Assembly: GCA_035468355.1 (NCBI GenBank)
Contig: DATITA010000155.1
Location: 1 to 64,000, forward strand
DNA length: 64,000 nt
Direction of reading: 5' to 3'
Source: DATKSS01 sp035468355
Lineage (GTDB): Bacteria; Chloroflexota; Dormibacteria; Dormibacterales; Dormibacteraceae
Shown here piece after piece: positions 1 through 8,136 of this stretch. The stretch's first letter is position 1, and the number at the start of each line of letters is the position of its first letter. The position numbers and the translations under genes were made by a program. The notes under the pieces are model-generated. The model made no database searches and was not told the origin of the DNA. It worked only from the letters and a program-made list of their open reading frames with translations.

Positions 1-1370
1 GCTGCGTGGCTCGCCGTGCCGCCCGTCTGCGTCAGGATGCCTTTCGCTTCGACCATCCCGTGCACGTCGTTGGGGTTGGTCTCCACGCGAACCAGGATCA
101 CGGCCTTGCCCTGCTTGCCCCACTCCACCGCGGTGTCTGCATCGAAGACGGCCCCGCCGGAGGCGGCGCCGGGTGAGGCGGGCACGCCCTTGGCGAGAGG
201 ATGCACCTTCGCGTTCGGGTCGACGCGCGGGAACAGAAGCTGCTCGAGCTGGCGCGGCTCGACGCGGGCGACGGCCTCCTTCTTGGTGATGAGACGCTCC
301 TTCACCATGTCGACCGCGATGTTCACCGCCGCCTCGCCGGTGCGCTTGGCCGACCGCGTCTGCAGCATGTAGAGCTTGCCGCGCTCGATCGTGAACTCCA
401 GGTCCTGCACGTCCTTGTAGTGCTTCTCGAGCTGCCGCGCGTACCGGTCGAACTGCGCGTACACCTTGGGCATGTGGCGCTTCAAGGCGCTGATGTTCTC
501 GGTGTCGCGCACGCCGGCCACCACATCCTCACCCTGCGCGTTGGTGAGGTAGTCGCCATACAGCGCCCTTTTGCCGGTGATCGGGTTGCGCGTGAACGCG
601 ACGCCTGTCCCTGAGCCCTCGCCCATGTTGCCGAACACCATCATTTGCACGTTGACGGCCGTGCCAAGGTCGTCTGAGATGCGCTCCATCTTTCGATAAG
701 TCTTCGCGCGCTCGGTGTTCCAGGAGCGGAACACCGCCTCGATCGCCTCGCGCAGTTGCTCGACGGGATCAGAGGGGAATTCGGTCTTCGTCTCTTCCTT
801 GTAGATGGCGAGAAATCGGGTGACCAGCGGACGCAGCTGCGCGGGCTTTAGCTCAGGGTCGGTCTTGACCTTGGCGCGCTTTTTCGCTTCGACCAGCGCG
901 TGCTCGAACTTCTCGCCGTCGATTCCCTTGACCGTCTTGCCGAACATCTGGACGAAGCGACGACGCGCGTCGAGCGCAAAGCGGTCGTCGTGGGTGAGCA
1001 GCGCGAGGCCCTTGGCCGTGTCCTCGTTGAGACCGAGGTTGAGGACGGTGTCCATCATTCCCGGCATGGAAAACTTCGCGCCGGAGCGCACGCTGACCAG
1101 CAACGGGTCTTTCGAGTCGCCGAACTTCTTGCCGGCGTTGCGCTCCAGGACCTTGAGAGCCGCAGTTACCTGGTCCCAGAGTCCGGGCGGAAACTTCCCG
1201 CCGTGGGCCAGGTACCCGCGGCACGCTTCGGTCGTGATCGTGAAGCCGGGAGGCACCGGCATGCCGGCTCGCGTCATCTCGGCCGCGCCGGCGCCTTTGC
1301 CGCCGAGCAGGTCGCGCATCGCCGCGGACCCTTCTTTGAACTGGTAGACCCATTTTTGTGATTTCGGCAT
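1..1370 (-). CDS. ppdK: Pyruvate, phosphate dikinase, N-terminal part (runs off the window)
   Basis: This enzyme interconverts pyruvate + ATP + Pi and PEP + AMP + PPi in the cytosol. Reading the minus strand from ATG at 1370 gives MPKSQKWVYQFKEG, then the ATP-grasp nucleotide-binding domain: GGKGAGAAEM near residue 23, VSVRSGAKFSMPGMMDT near 95, and QTRSAKRTGEAA near 345. The swivelling phosphohistidine domain follows. The catalytic histidine in TGGTASHA is codon 455 (bases 8-6), the same number as the catalytic His455 of the Clostridium symbiosum enzyme, so the N-terminal half is full length. The PEP/pyruvate barrel lies beyond base 1. The only ribosome-binding signal is a weak purine run (AAAGAG) just before the ATG. 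The neighbour at 1417 is divergent. The family call is certain; the C-terminal half is simply not in this window. Confidence 0.95.
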   Translation of the reverse strand, partial: MPKSQKWVYQFKEGSAAMRDLLGGKGAGAAEMTRAGMPVPPGFTITTEACRGYLAHGGKFPPGLWDQVTAALKVLERNAGKKFGDSKDPLLVSVRSGAKFSMPGMMDTVLNLGLNEDTAKGLALLTHDDRFALDARRRFVQMFGKTVKGIDGEKFEHALVEAKKRAKVKTDPELKPAQLRPLVTRFLAIYKEETKTEFPSDPVEQLREAIEAVFRSWNTERAKTYRKMERISDDLGTAVNVQMMVFGNMGEGSGTGVAFTRNPITGKRALYGDYLTNAQGEDVVAGVRDTENISALKRHMPKVYAQFDRYARQLEKHYKDVQDLEFTIERGKLYMLQTRSAKRTGEAAVNIAVDMVKERLITKKEAVARVEPRQLEQLLFPRVDPNAKVHPLAKGVPASPGAASGGAVFDADTAVEWGKQGKAVILVRVETNPNDVHGMVEAKGILTQTGGTASHA

Positions 1371-1416
1371 TTCTCTTTAAGTGTGATCCAACCCTGCGAC
1401 GCTACGCTGTTGATCG

Positions 1417-2034
1417 ATGGACGACCTCGGCGCGGTCACCGACGACCATGTGATCCTCGCGTGGCTGCAGGCCGAGATCGAGTCGCTCGACTTCCAGCAG
1501 TACATCGTCGGCGATCCCCCCAACCCGGCCTACCTTTCGATGGCGCTGAAGGCCGCTCGCTCGCCAAACCTGAAAGACGCGGAGCAGAACGAGCTGCGGC
1601 GCCGCATCATCTCGAAGACGCACGGGTTCGGCATGGGCGCAGGGAGCTTCCAGGGGTTGGCCAACGACATCCAGTGGCGGCGCCACCGCCTCACCACCTC
1701 AGAGGTCGGCGAGATGCTCTATGCGAGCCACAGTGGCGCGTGGGTGATTCTCGCCCCGGTCACACGCAAGGTCACAGAGGGCGCCACCAACGTCGGGCAT
1801 GTGTTCACCGGCGACCAGACCAACATGGTGGTGCTGTCGCTGGCTGCGGGCATCTGTCACTCCGAGAAGAAGGTGCCCGAGATCATCGCGCTGCGCCGCG
1901 CCGACGGAGCTCTCGTGATCCTCGAAGGTCACGCGCGGGCGACCGCGATCACGCTGGAGGCGCACCGGTTCCCGCACGGGGTCGAGGCCTACGTCGGCGA
2001 TTCGCCGAGCGTGGCAACCTGGGCCTACCTGTAG
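1417..2034 (+). CDS. Hypothetical protein with a weak ParB-like EGHxR motif
   Basis: A 205-residue soluble protein that I do not recognise. It has no signal peptide or membrane segment. The N-terminal half is helical and charged. The C-terminal part contains ALRRADGALVILEGHARATA (about residues 158-177). This is reminiscent of the ParB/Srx-fold signature in which a strand leads into an (E/D)GxxR turn, but the other ParB boxes are not evident, so this is only a hint. The start is supported by a TACGCT box at 1403-1408, 8 nt before the ATG, which suggests leaderless transcription. It is divergent from ppdK and followed by a pair of palindromic repeats, so it probably forms its own transcription unit. 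Confidence 0.7.
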   Translation: MDDLGAVTDDHVILAWLQAEIESLDFQQYIVGDPPNPAYLSMALKAARSPNLKDAEQNELRRRIISKTHGFGMGAGSFQGLANDIQWRRHRLTTSEVGEMLYASHSGAWVILAPVTRKVTEGATNVGHVFTGDQTNMVVLSLAAGICHSEKKVPEIIALRRADGALVILEGHARATAITLEAHRFPHGVEAYVGDSPSVATWAYL

Positions 2035-2046
2035 GTCAGCCCAATC

Positions 2047-2095
2047 ACTTCCCCACCCTGTGGGGAAGGTGGCCCGAAGGGCCGGATGGGGAGGT
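2047..2095 (+). repeat. REP-like palindromic element, copy A
   Basis: This element consists of a first hairpin (CTTCCCC...GGGGAAG), a second hairpin (GGCCC-GAA-GGGCC) and the tail GGATGGGGAGGT. A second copy lies inverted 16 bp downstream and a third lies at 52101-52157. It is intergenic between an unknown protein and the C1 peptidase. The inverted pair could fold into a large cruciform or act as a transcription barrier; that role is inference. Confidence 0.75.
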
Positions 2096-2111
2096 CCGTA
2101 TTGCCAGTTGT

Positions 2112-2162
2112 ACCTCCCCATCCCCGGCCTGCGGCCGGTACTTCCCGGCACAGCGGGGAAGT
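2112..2162 (-). repeat. REP-like palindromic element, copy B (inverted)
   Basis: Read on the minus strand this is CTTCCCC-GCTGTGCC-GGGAAG, then CCGGCC-GCA-GGCCGG, then GGATGGGGAGGT. It has the same layout as copy A, but the second stem differs in sequence while staying paired. Together with copy A it makes a head-to-head pair resembling a BIME. It ends 26 bp before the C1 peptidase start. Confidence 0.75.
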
Positions 2163-2188
2163 GGTTGCGGAAGTACATTAGGGGCGTC

Positions 2189-2959
2189 ATGACCAGACCA
2201 CGCAAGATCGCCCGCTACGGGTGGATCCCCGACCAGCCCGACCAGCGCGACCACATGTACGCGGCCCCGGCCGAGTTCCTCACCGCCCTCCCCAACAAGG
2301 TCGACCTGCGCCGCCGCTGCCCAAAGGTCTACAACCAGGGACAGTTGGGCAGCTGCACGGCGAACGCCATCGCAGGCGCCATCGAATTCGAGCGCAGAAA
2401 GCAGCGGATGACCGACTTCGTCCCCTCGCGCCTTTTCATCTACTACAACGAGCGCGTCATCGAGGGCACGGTTCGCTCAGACAGCGGGGCGCAGCTCCGC
2501 GACGGGATCAAGTCGGTCGCGAGCCAGGGCGTTTGCCCCGAGCCCGAATGGCCGTACGTGATCGCCAAGTTCACCACCAAGCCTTCCGTGAGGGCGTACA
2601 ACGACGCGCAGCTCGACCGCGCCATCTCCTACCAGAGCCTCGTGCAGGACATGAACCAGATGAAGGGCTGCCTCGCGTCCGGCTATCCCTTCGTGTTCGG
2701 GTTCACCGTCTACCAGAGCTTCGAGAGCGCGACCGTCGCCAAGACCGGGCATGCTCCCATGCCCGGCTGGGGAGAACGCCCGTTGGGCGGGCATGCGGTG
2801 ATGGCGGTGGGCTACGACGATGCCGCGCAGTGGTTCATCGTCCGCAACTCATGGGGCGCCAACTGGGGCATGAAAGGCTATTTCACGCTGCCCTACTCAT
2901 ACCTGATCCAGCCCGGCCTGTCTTCGGACTTCTGGACCATCCGGCTGGTCGGCCAGTAG
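2189..2959 (+). CDS. C1-family (papain-like) cysteine peptidase
   Basis: A 256-residue protein with the complete papain catalytic set. It has the oxyanion Gln52 and nucleophile Cys56 in NQGQLGSCTANA, His202 in GGHAVMAVGYDD and Asn220 in VRNSWGANWG. The order and spacing match the C1A fold. It begins directly with MTRPRKIARYGWIPDQPDQRD and has neither a signal peptide nor the long inhibitory propeptide of classical papains. It may therefore act in the cytoplasm or leave by an unrecognised route. The chosen ATG is preceded by TACATT at 2174-2179 with 9 nt between, a leaderless-type promoter. An upstream in-frame extension would read through the palindromic repeats and is rejected. Homologues of this type are often described only as C1 family peptidase; the substrate is unknown. 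Confidence 0.9.
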   Translation: MTRPRKIARYGWIPDQPDQRDHMYAAPAEFLTALPNKVDLRRRCPKVYNQGQLGSCTANAIAGAIEFERRKQRMTDFVPSRLFIYYNERVIEGTVRSDSGAQLRDGIKSVASQGVCPEPEWPYVIAKFTTKPSVRAYNDAQLDRAISYQSLVQDMNQMKGCLASGYPFVFGFTVYQSFESATVAKTGHAPMPGWGERPLGGHAVMAVGYDDAAQWFIVRNSWGANWGMKGYFTLPYSYLIQPGLSSDFWTIRLVGQ

Positions 2960-3078
2960 CGGGCGCCACATCGGGGGCGGGCGGTGCCCGGCGAGCATTG
3001 GGAGGAACGCCCGCCGGGCTGACCGGAGCAGTCCTGCACCCGATCGCGCCATTACCCGATCGCGGCGGAAGACGTTTC

Positions 3079-3945
3079 ATGAAAGCGATGGGACGCAAGT
3101 CGTCTTTTGCCCTCCTGGCATCGGTCCTCATCGCCGGCTGCGCTCTTGGCGGCTCGTCCGTTCCAGTCGAGCCGCAGCCCACGGGAGCACTCGCCAAATG
3201 GAACGACTTCCCAGCCGGCAGCACGCCTCGACCCATCCTCCTTCTCCAGGGCCTGACGCCGAACCAGGCGTTCACGTCCGGCGACGCGAAGATCGCTTTC
3301 ATGTGCGGGAGCTACACGCTCGGCGTGAGCTTGCCGGCGGACGTTCCAACCCACGCGACTGTGAGCTGGGCTTCGGGCGAGAGCGCTTCCCACGACGCCA
3401 TCACGGCGGCTGAGGCTTACGCCGCTCTGAAACGCAACGCGGAGTCCCCGGCGAACCAGGGATGTGGAACGGTGACCCCGCTCCGCGTGACCCAGGCGCG
3501 GTTCGCGCCGGCCGCGTACGAGACCGACCGGGGAACCGCCGACATCTCTTCTTGGCTGTTCACCGCGGACGGGGCCGAAGCGGAGATCGCATATCCCGCC
3601 CTGCCGCCCTCTGCGTTGTGGGGTGGTGGTTGGGCCGCACCGTCGCAGGCCAGCGCGACGGTGAGCCCTGACGATCGCTCCCTGGTCTACCACTTTGTCG
3701 GCGCGCCGGCCGGCGATGAACCTTGCAGTGCCGATTACATCGGCCTCGTGTCCGAATCCGCCACCGCTGTCGCGCTGGACGTGCAGATCACGCAGGACCA
3801 GAGGCAGGCGTCAGCTGGGGCGTGCGACGCGGTCGGGCATCCCCGGAGCGTCACGGTGCCGCTCAAAGTTCCTTTGGGCGGTCGGGTGGTAGTCGACAAG
3901 ACCGCAGCGGTAATGCCGGTCTGTCGCGAAGGCGCTCCCTGCTGA
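3079..3945 (+). CDS. Putative secreted lipoprotein of unknown function
   Basis: 288 residues. The N-terminus has a basic n-region (MKAMGRKSS), a hydrophobic stretch and a lipobox LIAGC with Cys21, so the protein should be exported and lipid-anchored. The mature part is beta-rich with scattered cysteines (for example FMCGSYTLGV, NQGCGTV, PCSADY, PVCREGAPC at the C-terminus) that could form disulfides outside the cell. No catalytic motif is recognised. The start is chosen because the lipoprotein signal begins exactly there; the longer upstream open frame is antisense-like sequence over the peptidase gene. A short direct repeat (acccgatcgcg) lies just upstream at 3040-3067. Confidence 0.75.
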   Translation: MKAMGRKSSFALLASVLIAGCALGGSSVPVEPQPTGALAKWNDFPAGSTPRPILLLQGLTPNQAFTSGDAKIAFMCGSYTLGVSLPADVPTHATVSWASGESASHDAITAAEAYAALKRNAESPANQGCGTVTPLRVTQARFAPAAYETDRGTADISSWLFTADGAEAEIAYPALPPSALWGGGWAAPSQASATVSPDDRSLVYHFVGAPAGDEPCSADYIGLVSESATAVALDVQITQDQRQASAGACDAVGHPRSVTVPLKVPLGGRVVVDKTAAVMPVCREGAPC

Positions 3946-4062
3946 CCGTGCACCTTTCTCTCGCAGGCGCGGAACACCCTTCGCGGCGATTGCGGCGCCT
4001 CACGTCCTAGGGCCATCGCCACGATGGGCTTCTCCTTCTTGCATAGAATCCCCTCACCGGAG

Positions 4063-5211
4063 ATGAGCCCAAAGCTCTTAGACGAACTCGAGAAGCTGGT
4101 CTGTGAGCTGGTGGCGATCGAGTCGGTCAACCCTGATCTCGTCGCGGACGGCAGCGGCGAGGCCAACATCGCCAGCTTCGTGGCGTCGTGGCTCCAGGAC
4201 CATGGGCTGGACGTCACGATCGTCGAGCCGGTCAAGGGCCGCCCGAGCGTGGTCGGCGTGCTGCGAGGCAGCGGCGGCGGCTCGAGCTTGATGCTCAACG
4301 CGCACATGGACACGGTGGGCGCCGGAGGCATGGAGCGGGCGTTCGACCCGCTAGTGCGCGACGGGCGCGTCTACGGCCGGGGCGCCTACGACATGAAGGC
4401 GAGCCTCGCGGCGATCATGCTCACGGCCCGCGAAGCCAAAAAGCTCCACCTCAAGGGCGATCTCATCATCACCGCGGTCGCGGACGAGGAGGTCGCGAGC
4501 CTGGGCACCATTTCGGTGCTCGAGCAGTTCCACGCTGACGCGGCGATCGTGACCGAGCCGACTGAGCTGCGGCTCTGCCTCGCGCACAAGGGATTTGTAT
4601 GGCTGGAGGTCAAGACCGAGGGGGTGGCGGCGCACGGGTCGCGCGCCGACCTCGGCGTCGACGCGATCGCTCGGATGGGCCGCATCCTGACCGGCGTCGT
4701 CAACCTGGACCGGCGGCTGCGCACGGGCCCGGGGCACCGTCTGCTGGGCCGCGGCACCCTCCATGCTTCCCTGATCGAAGGCGGCCAGGAGTGGAGCACC
4801 TACCCAGCCCGCTGCGAGCTCAAGGTGGAACGCCGCACGGTCCCCGGCGAGGATGGGGCGAAGTGCCTGACCGAGCTGGAAGCGCTCATCGCCATCGCGC
4901 GCGAAGAGGACCCGAACCTCGAGGCGTCGGCCAGGGTCGTGCTGGAGCGCGCGTCCTCGGAGGTGAGCGCCGGCAGCGCGGTGGCGATGGCCGTCGCCCG
5001 CGCCGCAAGGGAGGTGTTGGGCCAGGATCCAGAGGAGATCGGCGCCGCCTACTGGATGGACATGGCCCTGACCAACACGGCCGGCATCCCCACCGTGGCC
5101 TTCGGACCTTCGGGCGAAGGCGCGCATGCCGACGTGGAATGGGTCGAGCTTGCGTCGGTCGAGAAATGCGTCGAGGTTTACCTGCGCACCGCCGCCACCC
5201 TATGCGCCTGA
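4063..5211 (+). CDS. M20 family metallopeptidase (ArgE/DapE/CPG2-like)
   Basis: A 382-residue zinc-dependent amidohydrolase of the M20 family. Visible metal-site motifs are NAHMDTV (His and Asp), GRGAYDMKASLAA (bridging Asp), and VADEEVASLGT (catalytic Glu-Glu). VTEPTELRLCLAHKG supplies the next metal ligand, and FGPSGEGAHADVEWV near the end supplies the last His. This set suits deacylation of N-acyl amino acids or small peptides; the substrate (acetylornithine, succinyl-DAP, carboxypeptidase G2-type) cannot be told. I prefer ATG 4063 over 4024, because homologues begin near this point. A TAGAAT box at 4044-4049 would give a very short leader. The downstream gene at 5237 is 25 nt away and probably co-transcribed. 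Confidence 0.9.
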   Translation: MSPKLLDELEKLVCELVAIESVNPDLVADGSGEANIASFVASWLQDHGLDVTIVEPVKGRPSVVGVLRGSGGGSSLMLNAHMDTVGAGGMERAFDPLVRDGRVYGRGAYDMKASLAAIMLTAREAKKLHLKGDLIITAVADEEVASLGTISVLEQFHADAAIVTEPTELRLCLAHKGFVWLEVKTEGVAAHGSRADLGVDAIARMGRILTGVVNLDRRLRTGPGHRLLGRGTLHASLIEGGQEWSTYPARCELKVERRTVPGEDGAKCLTELEALIAIAREEDPNLEASARVVLERASSEVSAGSAVAMAVARAAREVLGQDPEEIGAAYWMDMALTNTAGIPTVAFGPSGEGAHADVEWVELASVEKCVEVYLRTAATLCA

Positions 5212-5236
5212 CCGCCGGCTCCTGGAATCCGGCTCG

Positions 5237-6217
5237 ATGACCGAGCATTGGACAGGTCGCGAGGCGAGCGCGTCGGGCCAGGTGTTCGAATTCCGCCTGT
5301 GGGCGCTGCTCACCGAGCAATCTCGAGGGGGCCTGCACGTCTTCCTGCCACTGGCCGACCGCGGCATCGACGCGCTGGTGCACAGGTTGAGCGACGGCGA
5401 GTACCTGCCGGTGCAGGCCAAGGCCCGCTCGACCCTGGTCGACGGCGAGGTGCACCTGGTCGTGTGGGCCGACTCGCTGCAGGACGACAAAGCCCTGCTC
5501 GTGAGCGGGCTGATCACCGAGGGCGGCCTTGGGCCGACGATGCTGGTCGCCTCCGAGGGCGACTTCAAGCGGCTCGCCGATCACACGTCCGCCAACGGCC
5601 GGCCCGTCTATTCGATGGGCTTCGGCATGAAGCCTCGCTCCCGGAGCCGGTGGCTGCCCTACCTGGTACCGACCGAGCGGCTGGTCGAGAGGTTCGGCAT
5701 CAGCCCGGTTGGCGCCGCCGCCGAAGAGGCGCTGCCGCCCAGCCCGGTCTGGCGGAGCGAAGTGGGATTCCTCGGCGAATCCGAGGTGACCCGCCTGCTC
5801 GCCGAGGACGGTGACCTGGACCTGTTCCGATGCTTTCCCGATCTCGAGACGTCGGAGCTGGTGGCCCTGCACCTGAAGAGCAGGCGAGTGCTCGGACTGC
5901 AGATCAAGACCATCGGCGTCGATGCCGACCACCATGCGGGGACGGTCAGCATCCTGCTTTCGAGCTTCCGCTCGTCACCAACCACGCGCTTTGTCGTGCT
6001 CGGATGGCTGCGAGATCAGAAGCGCTTCCACGAGGAATGCCTCTTCATCCCTTCGGAAGACATCCCTGATGTGTGCGAACCGTCTGAGCGCACCGGCCAC
6101 CTGGATTTTGACTGGCACCCCGGCTCGCGTTCGGCCACCCACCTCGACCGGTTCCGGCGTCCGCTTTCAACGCTGGGGGCCGAGGTCCGGTCCGCTCTCG
6201 CGACCGGCTTGGGTTAG
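5237..6217 (+). CDS. Protein with two tandem PD-(D/E)XK-like nuclease modules
   Basis: 326 residues that I cannot assign to a named family. The first half has the layout of a restriction-endonuclease-like fold: Glu18 in GQVFEFRLW, Asp45 in RGIDALV, then Gln60-x-Lys62 in PVQAKAR. The second half repeats it: Glu182/183 in LGESEVTRLL, Glu207 in SELVALHL, then Gln222-x-Lys224 in LGLQIKTIG. The order E...(G)ID...QxK is typical of Holliday-junction-resolvase-like and Mrr-like PD-(D/E)XK domains. No helicase, methylase or DNA-recognition domain is fused or adjacent, and no toxin partner is visible. It overlaps the convergent gene at 6214 by 4 bp. A DNA-repair, restriction or purely structural role are all possible. 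Confidence 0.75.
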   Translation: MTEHWTGREASASGQVFEFRLWALLTEQSRGGLHVFLPLADRGIDALVHRLSDGEYLPVQAKARSTLVDGEVHLVVWADSLQDDKALLVSGLITEGGLGPTMLVASEGDFKRLADHTSANGRPVYSMGFGMKPRSRSRWLPYLVPTERLVERFGISPVGAAAEEALPPSPVWRSEVGFLGESEVTRLLAEDGDLDLFRCFPDLETSELVALHLKSRRVLGLQIKTIGVDADHHAGTVSILLSSFRSSPTTRFVVLGWLRDQKRFHEECLFIPSEDIPDVCEPSERTGHLDFDWHPGSRSATHLDRFRRPLSTLGAEVRSALATGLG

Positions 6218-6420
6218 CTCTCCTCTTCCCTGTACTGGCGCTGGCCGGTGGCAGGGTCCTCGTACACGCGGGTCATCTTCCCCGTGGTCGGATCCTTGAA
6301 GACTTCGCCCGTCGGCTTGAGAGCGCCCTGGTTCGATCCGCGATAGCGGCGATCCCAGATGAAATAGCCGGCGACCGCGAAGACGATCACGACGATCACC
6401 TCGATCAACGCCCAATTCAT
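6214..6420 (-). CDS. Small single-pass membrane protein
   Basis: 68 residues. One N-terminal transmembrane helix (about residues 4-21, ALIEVIVVIVFAVAGYFIW) is followed by a short charged cytosolic tail containing two similar DP(T/A)TG(K/Q) turns (FKDPTTGKMTRVY and YEDPATGQRQY). This internal repeat looks like a short tail motif rather than an enzyme. Its ATG overlaps the ybjQ stop codon as ATGA, so it is translationally coupled at the end of the glmU-prs-corC-recO-glyS-ybjQ operon. Function unknown. Confidence 0.7.
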   Translation of the reverse strand: MNWALIEVIVVIVFAVAGYFIWDRRYRGSNQGALKPTGEVFKDPTTGKMTRVYEDPATGQRQYREEES

Positions 6421-6770
6421 GGGGCGCTTCGCTCGATGATTGCGGCCGTGCCGTAGGCGACCACCTCGGTCATGGTCTGCCCCATCTCCGAAGAGTCGAA
6501 GCGCATCATCACGACCGCGTTGGCGCCCATGGCCCGAGCGTTCTCGATCATCCGGTCGATTGCGTGCCGCCGCGTGTCTTCGACCAGGCGCGTGTACTCG
6601 ACGATCTCGCCGCCGCCGAGCGATCGGAAGCCGGCCATGATGTTCCCGCCCAGGCCGCGGCTGCGCACCACGACCCCGAACACCTGCCCGAGCACCTGTT
6701 TGACCTCGTAGCCGGCCGGCCGTTCCGTGGTGGTGACGAGGACCGCGCTTGGGGACTGCACGAGCGACAT
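6417..6770 (-). CDS. YbjQ/UPF0145 family protein
   Basis: 117 residues matching the YbjQ (DUF74, heavy-metal-binding-like) family. Signature stretches are VLVTTTERPAGYEV at the N-terminus, VFGVVVRSRGLGGNI in the middle, and the MGANAVVMMRFD plus VVAYGTAAII strands near the end. Members form beta-rich oligomers of unclear role; they were once proposed to bind metals, without firm evidence. The start at MSLVQSP is set by homology. Longer readings run back into the glyS terminus. It lies 40 nt after glyS and overlaps the next gene by 4 bp (ATGA). Confidence 0.85.
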   Translation of the reverse strand: MSLVQSPSAVLVTTTERPAGYEVKQVLGQVFGVVVRSRGLGGNIMAGFRSLGGGEIVEYTRLVEDTRRHAIDRMIENARAMGANAVVMMRFDSSEMGQTMTEVVAYGTAAIIERSAP

Positions 6771-6810
6771 TCTGTGCGTTTTTGCGCTTGAAGTCACGGC
6801 CGCGAGGCCG

Positions 6811-8136
6811 TCAGCCGACCAGCGCCTCCAGGCGGCTGGAGAGGTCGGCGATCTTGACCCGCTCCTGTTCGGTGCTGTCACGGTGGCGGATGGTCACCGC
6901 CTGGTCGTTCAGCGTTTCGAAATCGACGGTCACGCAGAACGGAGTGCCGATCTCGTCCTGGCGGCGGTAACGCCGCCCGATGTTGCCACCGGTCTGGTCG
7001 TACTCGACTCGGAAATGGCCGCGCAAAGCCTGGATGACCTTTTGAGCCGGCCCGGTCAGCTCGGGTTTCTTTGACAGGGGCACCACGGCGACCTGTACGG
7101 GCGCCACGTTTGGATGCAGGCGCAACAGGGTGCGGGGCTCGTTGTTGACCACGTCCTCGTCGTACGCGTCGATCAGAAGGGTGATGAAGATGCGCTCGAC
7201 GCTGACCGCCGGCTCGATCACCCATGGCAGGTAGCGCTCGTTCGTCTCCGGGTCCAGGTAGGTGAGGTCCTGCTTGGACCGCTCCTGGTGAACGACCAGG
7301 TCGAAGTCGGTCCTGTCGGCGATCCCCTCGAGCTCGCCCCAGCCGAACGGGAACTCGTACTCGATGTCGGTCGTCTGCTTCGAATAATGGGACAGGCTCG
7401 CCTGCGGATGGTCGTAGAACCGCAGGCGCTCAGGCCCGATCCCGAGCACCTCGGTGAACCAGCGCATCCGTTCCTTGCGCCAGTAGTCGAACGCCTCGTC
7501 GTCCTGGTCTGGGCGCACGAAGTACTCCATCTCCATCAGCTCGAACTCGCGCACCCTGAAGACGAAGTTCCCGGGCGTGATCTCGTTGCGGAAAGCGCGC
7601 CCCTGCTGCGCGATGCCGAACGGGACCCGCACCCGCGACGAGTTGATGACGTTCTTGAAGTCGACGAACATGCCCTGGGCGGTCTCCGGGCGCAGGTACA
7701 CCTCGGAGGCCTCGTCCTCGAGCGGGCCGACGTTGGTCTTGAACATGAGATTGAACATGCGCGGCTCCGTGAGCTCGCCGCCGCATTCGGGGCACGTATT
7801 GCCGCTGACGTGGTCGGCGCGCCAGCGCTTCTTGCATTTGCCGAGGCACTGGCGCAGCGGGTCGACGAAGTTGGTGAGGTGACCCGAGGCGGCCCACACG
7901 TCGGACGGCATGATCAGCGTCGATTCCAGGCCGACGACGTCGTCGCGCAGGTCGACCATGTGGCGCCACCAAAGCTCCCGGATCGCCCGCTTCAACGCGA
8001 CGCCGTACGGGCCGTAGTCGTAGAAGCCCGACAGGCCACCGTAGATCTCACTCGACGGATAGATGAAGCCGCGCCGCTTGGTGAGGGCAACGACCTTCTC
8101 CATGACCTGGTCCCGAGAGACGGTCGGATGCTTCAC
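6811..8136 (-). CDS. glyS: Glycyl-tRNA synthetase, alpha2 (bacterial/eukaryotic-like single-chain) type
   Basis: This class II synthetase charges tRNA-Gly. It is the homodimeric type, not the alpha2beta2 GlyQ/GlyS pair. It is 441 residues from GTG 8136. Visible features are RRGFIYPSSEIYGGLSGFYD near the N-terminus and a zinc-ribbon region (CLGKCKKRW...TCPECGGEL). The motif 2 region FRNEITPGNFVFRVREFEL (GIAQQGRAFRNEI just before it) and the class II motif 3 region AVSVERIFITLL are also present. I chose GTG 8136 because its GTGA overlaps the recO stop codon, the coupling used throughout this operon. ATG 8103 is the alternative and gives 430 residues. No T-box leader is visible, as expected for an internal operon gene. 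Confidence 0.95.
   Translation of the reverse strand: MKHPTVSRDQVMEKVVALTKRRGFIYPSSEIYGGLSGFYDYGPYGVALKRAIRELWWRHMVDLRDDVVGLESTLIMPSDVWAASGHLTNFVDPLRQCLGKCKKRWRADHVSGNTCPECGGELTEPRMFNLMFKTNVGPLEDEASEVYLRPETAQGMFVDFKNVINSSRVRVPFGIAQQGRAFRNEITPGNFVFRVREFELMEMEYFVRPDQDDEAFDYWRKERMRWFTEVLGIGPERLRFYDHPQASLSHYSKQTTDIEYEFPFGWGELEGIADRTDFDLVVHQERSKQDLTYLDPETNERYLPWVIEPAVSVERIFITLLIDAYDEDVVNNEPRTLLRLHPNVAPVQVAVVPLSKKPELTGPAQKVIQALRGHFRVEYDQTGGNIGRRYRRQDEIGTPFCVTVDFETLNDQAVTIRHRDSTEQERVKIADLSSRLEALVG

Noticed and set aside
3040..3067. Direct repeat acccgatcgcg before the lipoprotein gene
   Set aside because: Only two copies of 11 bp in G+C-rich sequence; could be chance and no regulator is implied.
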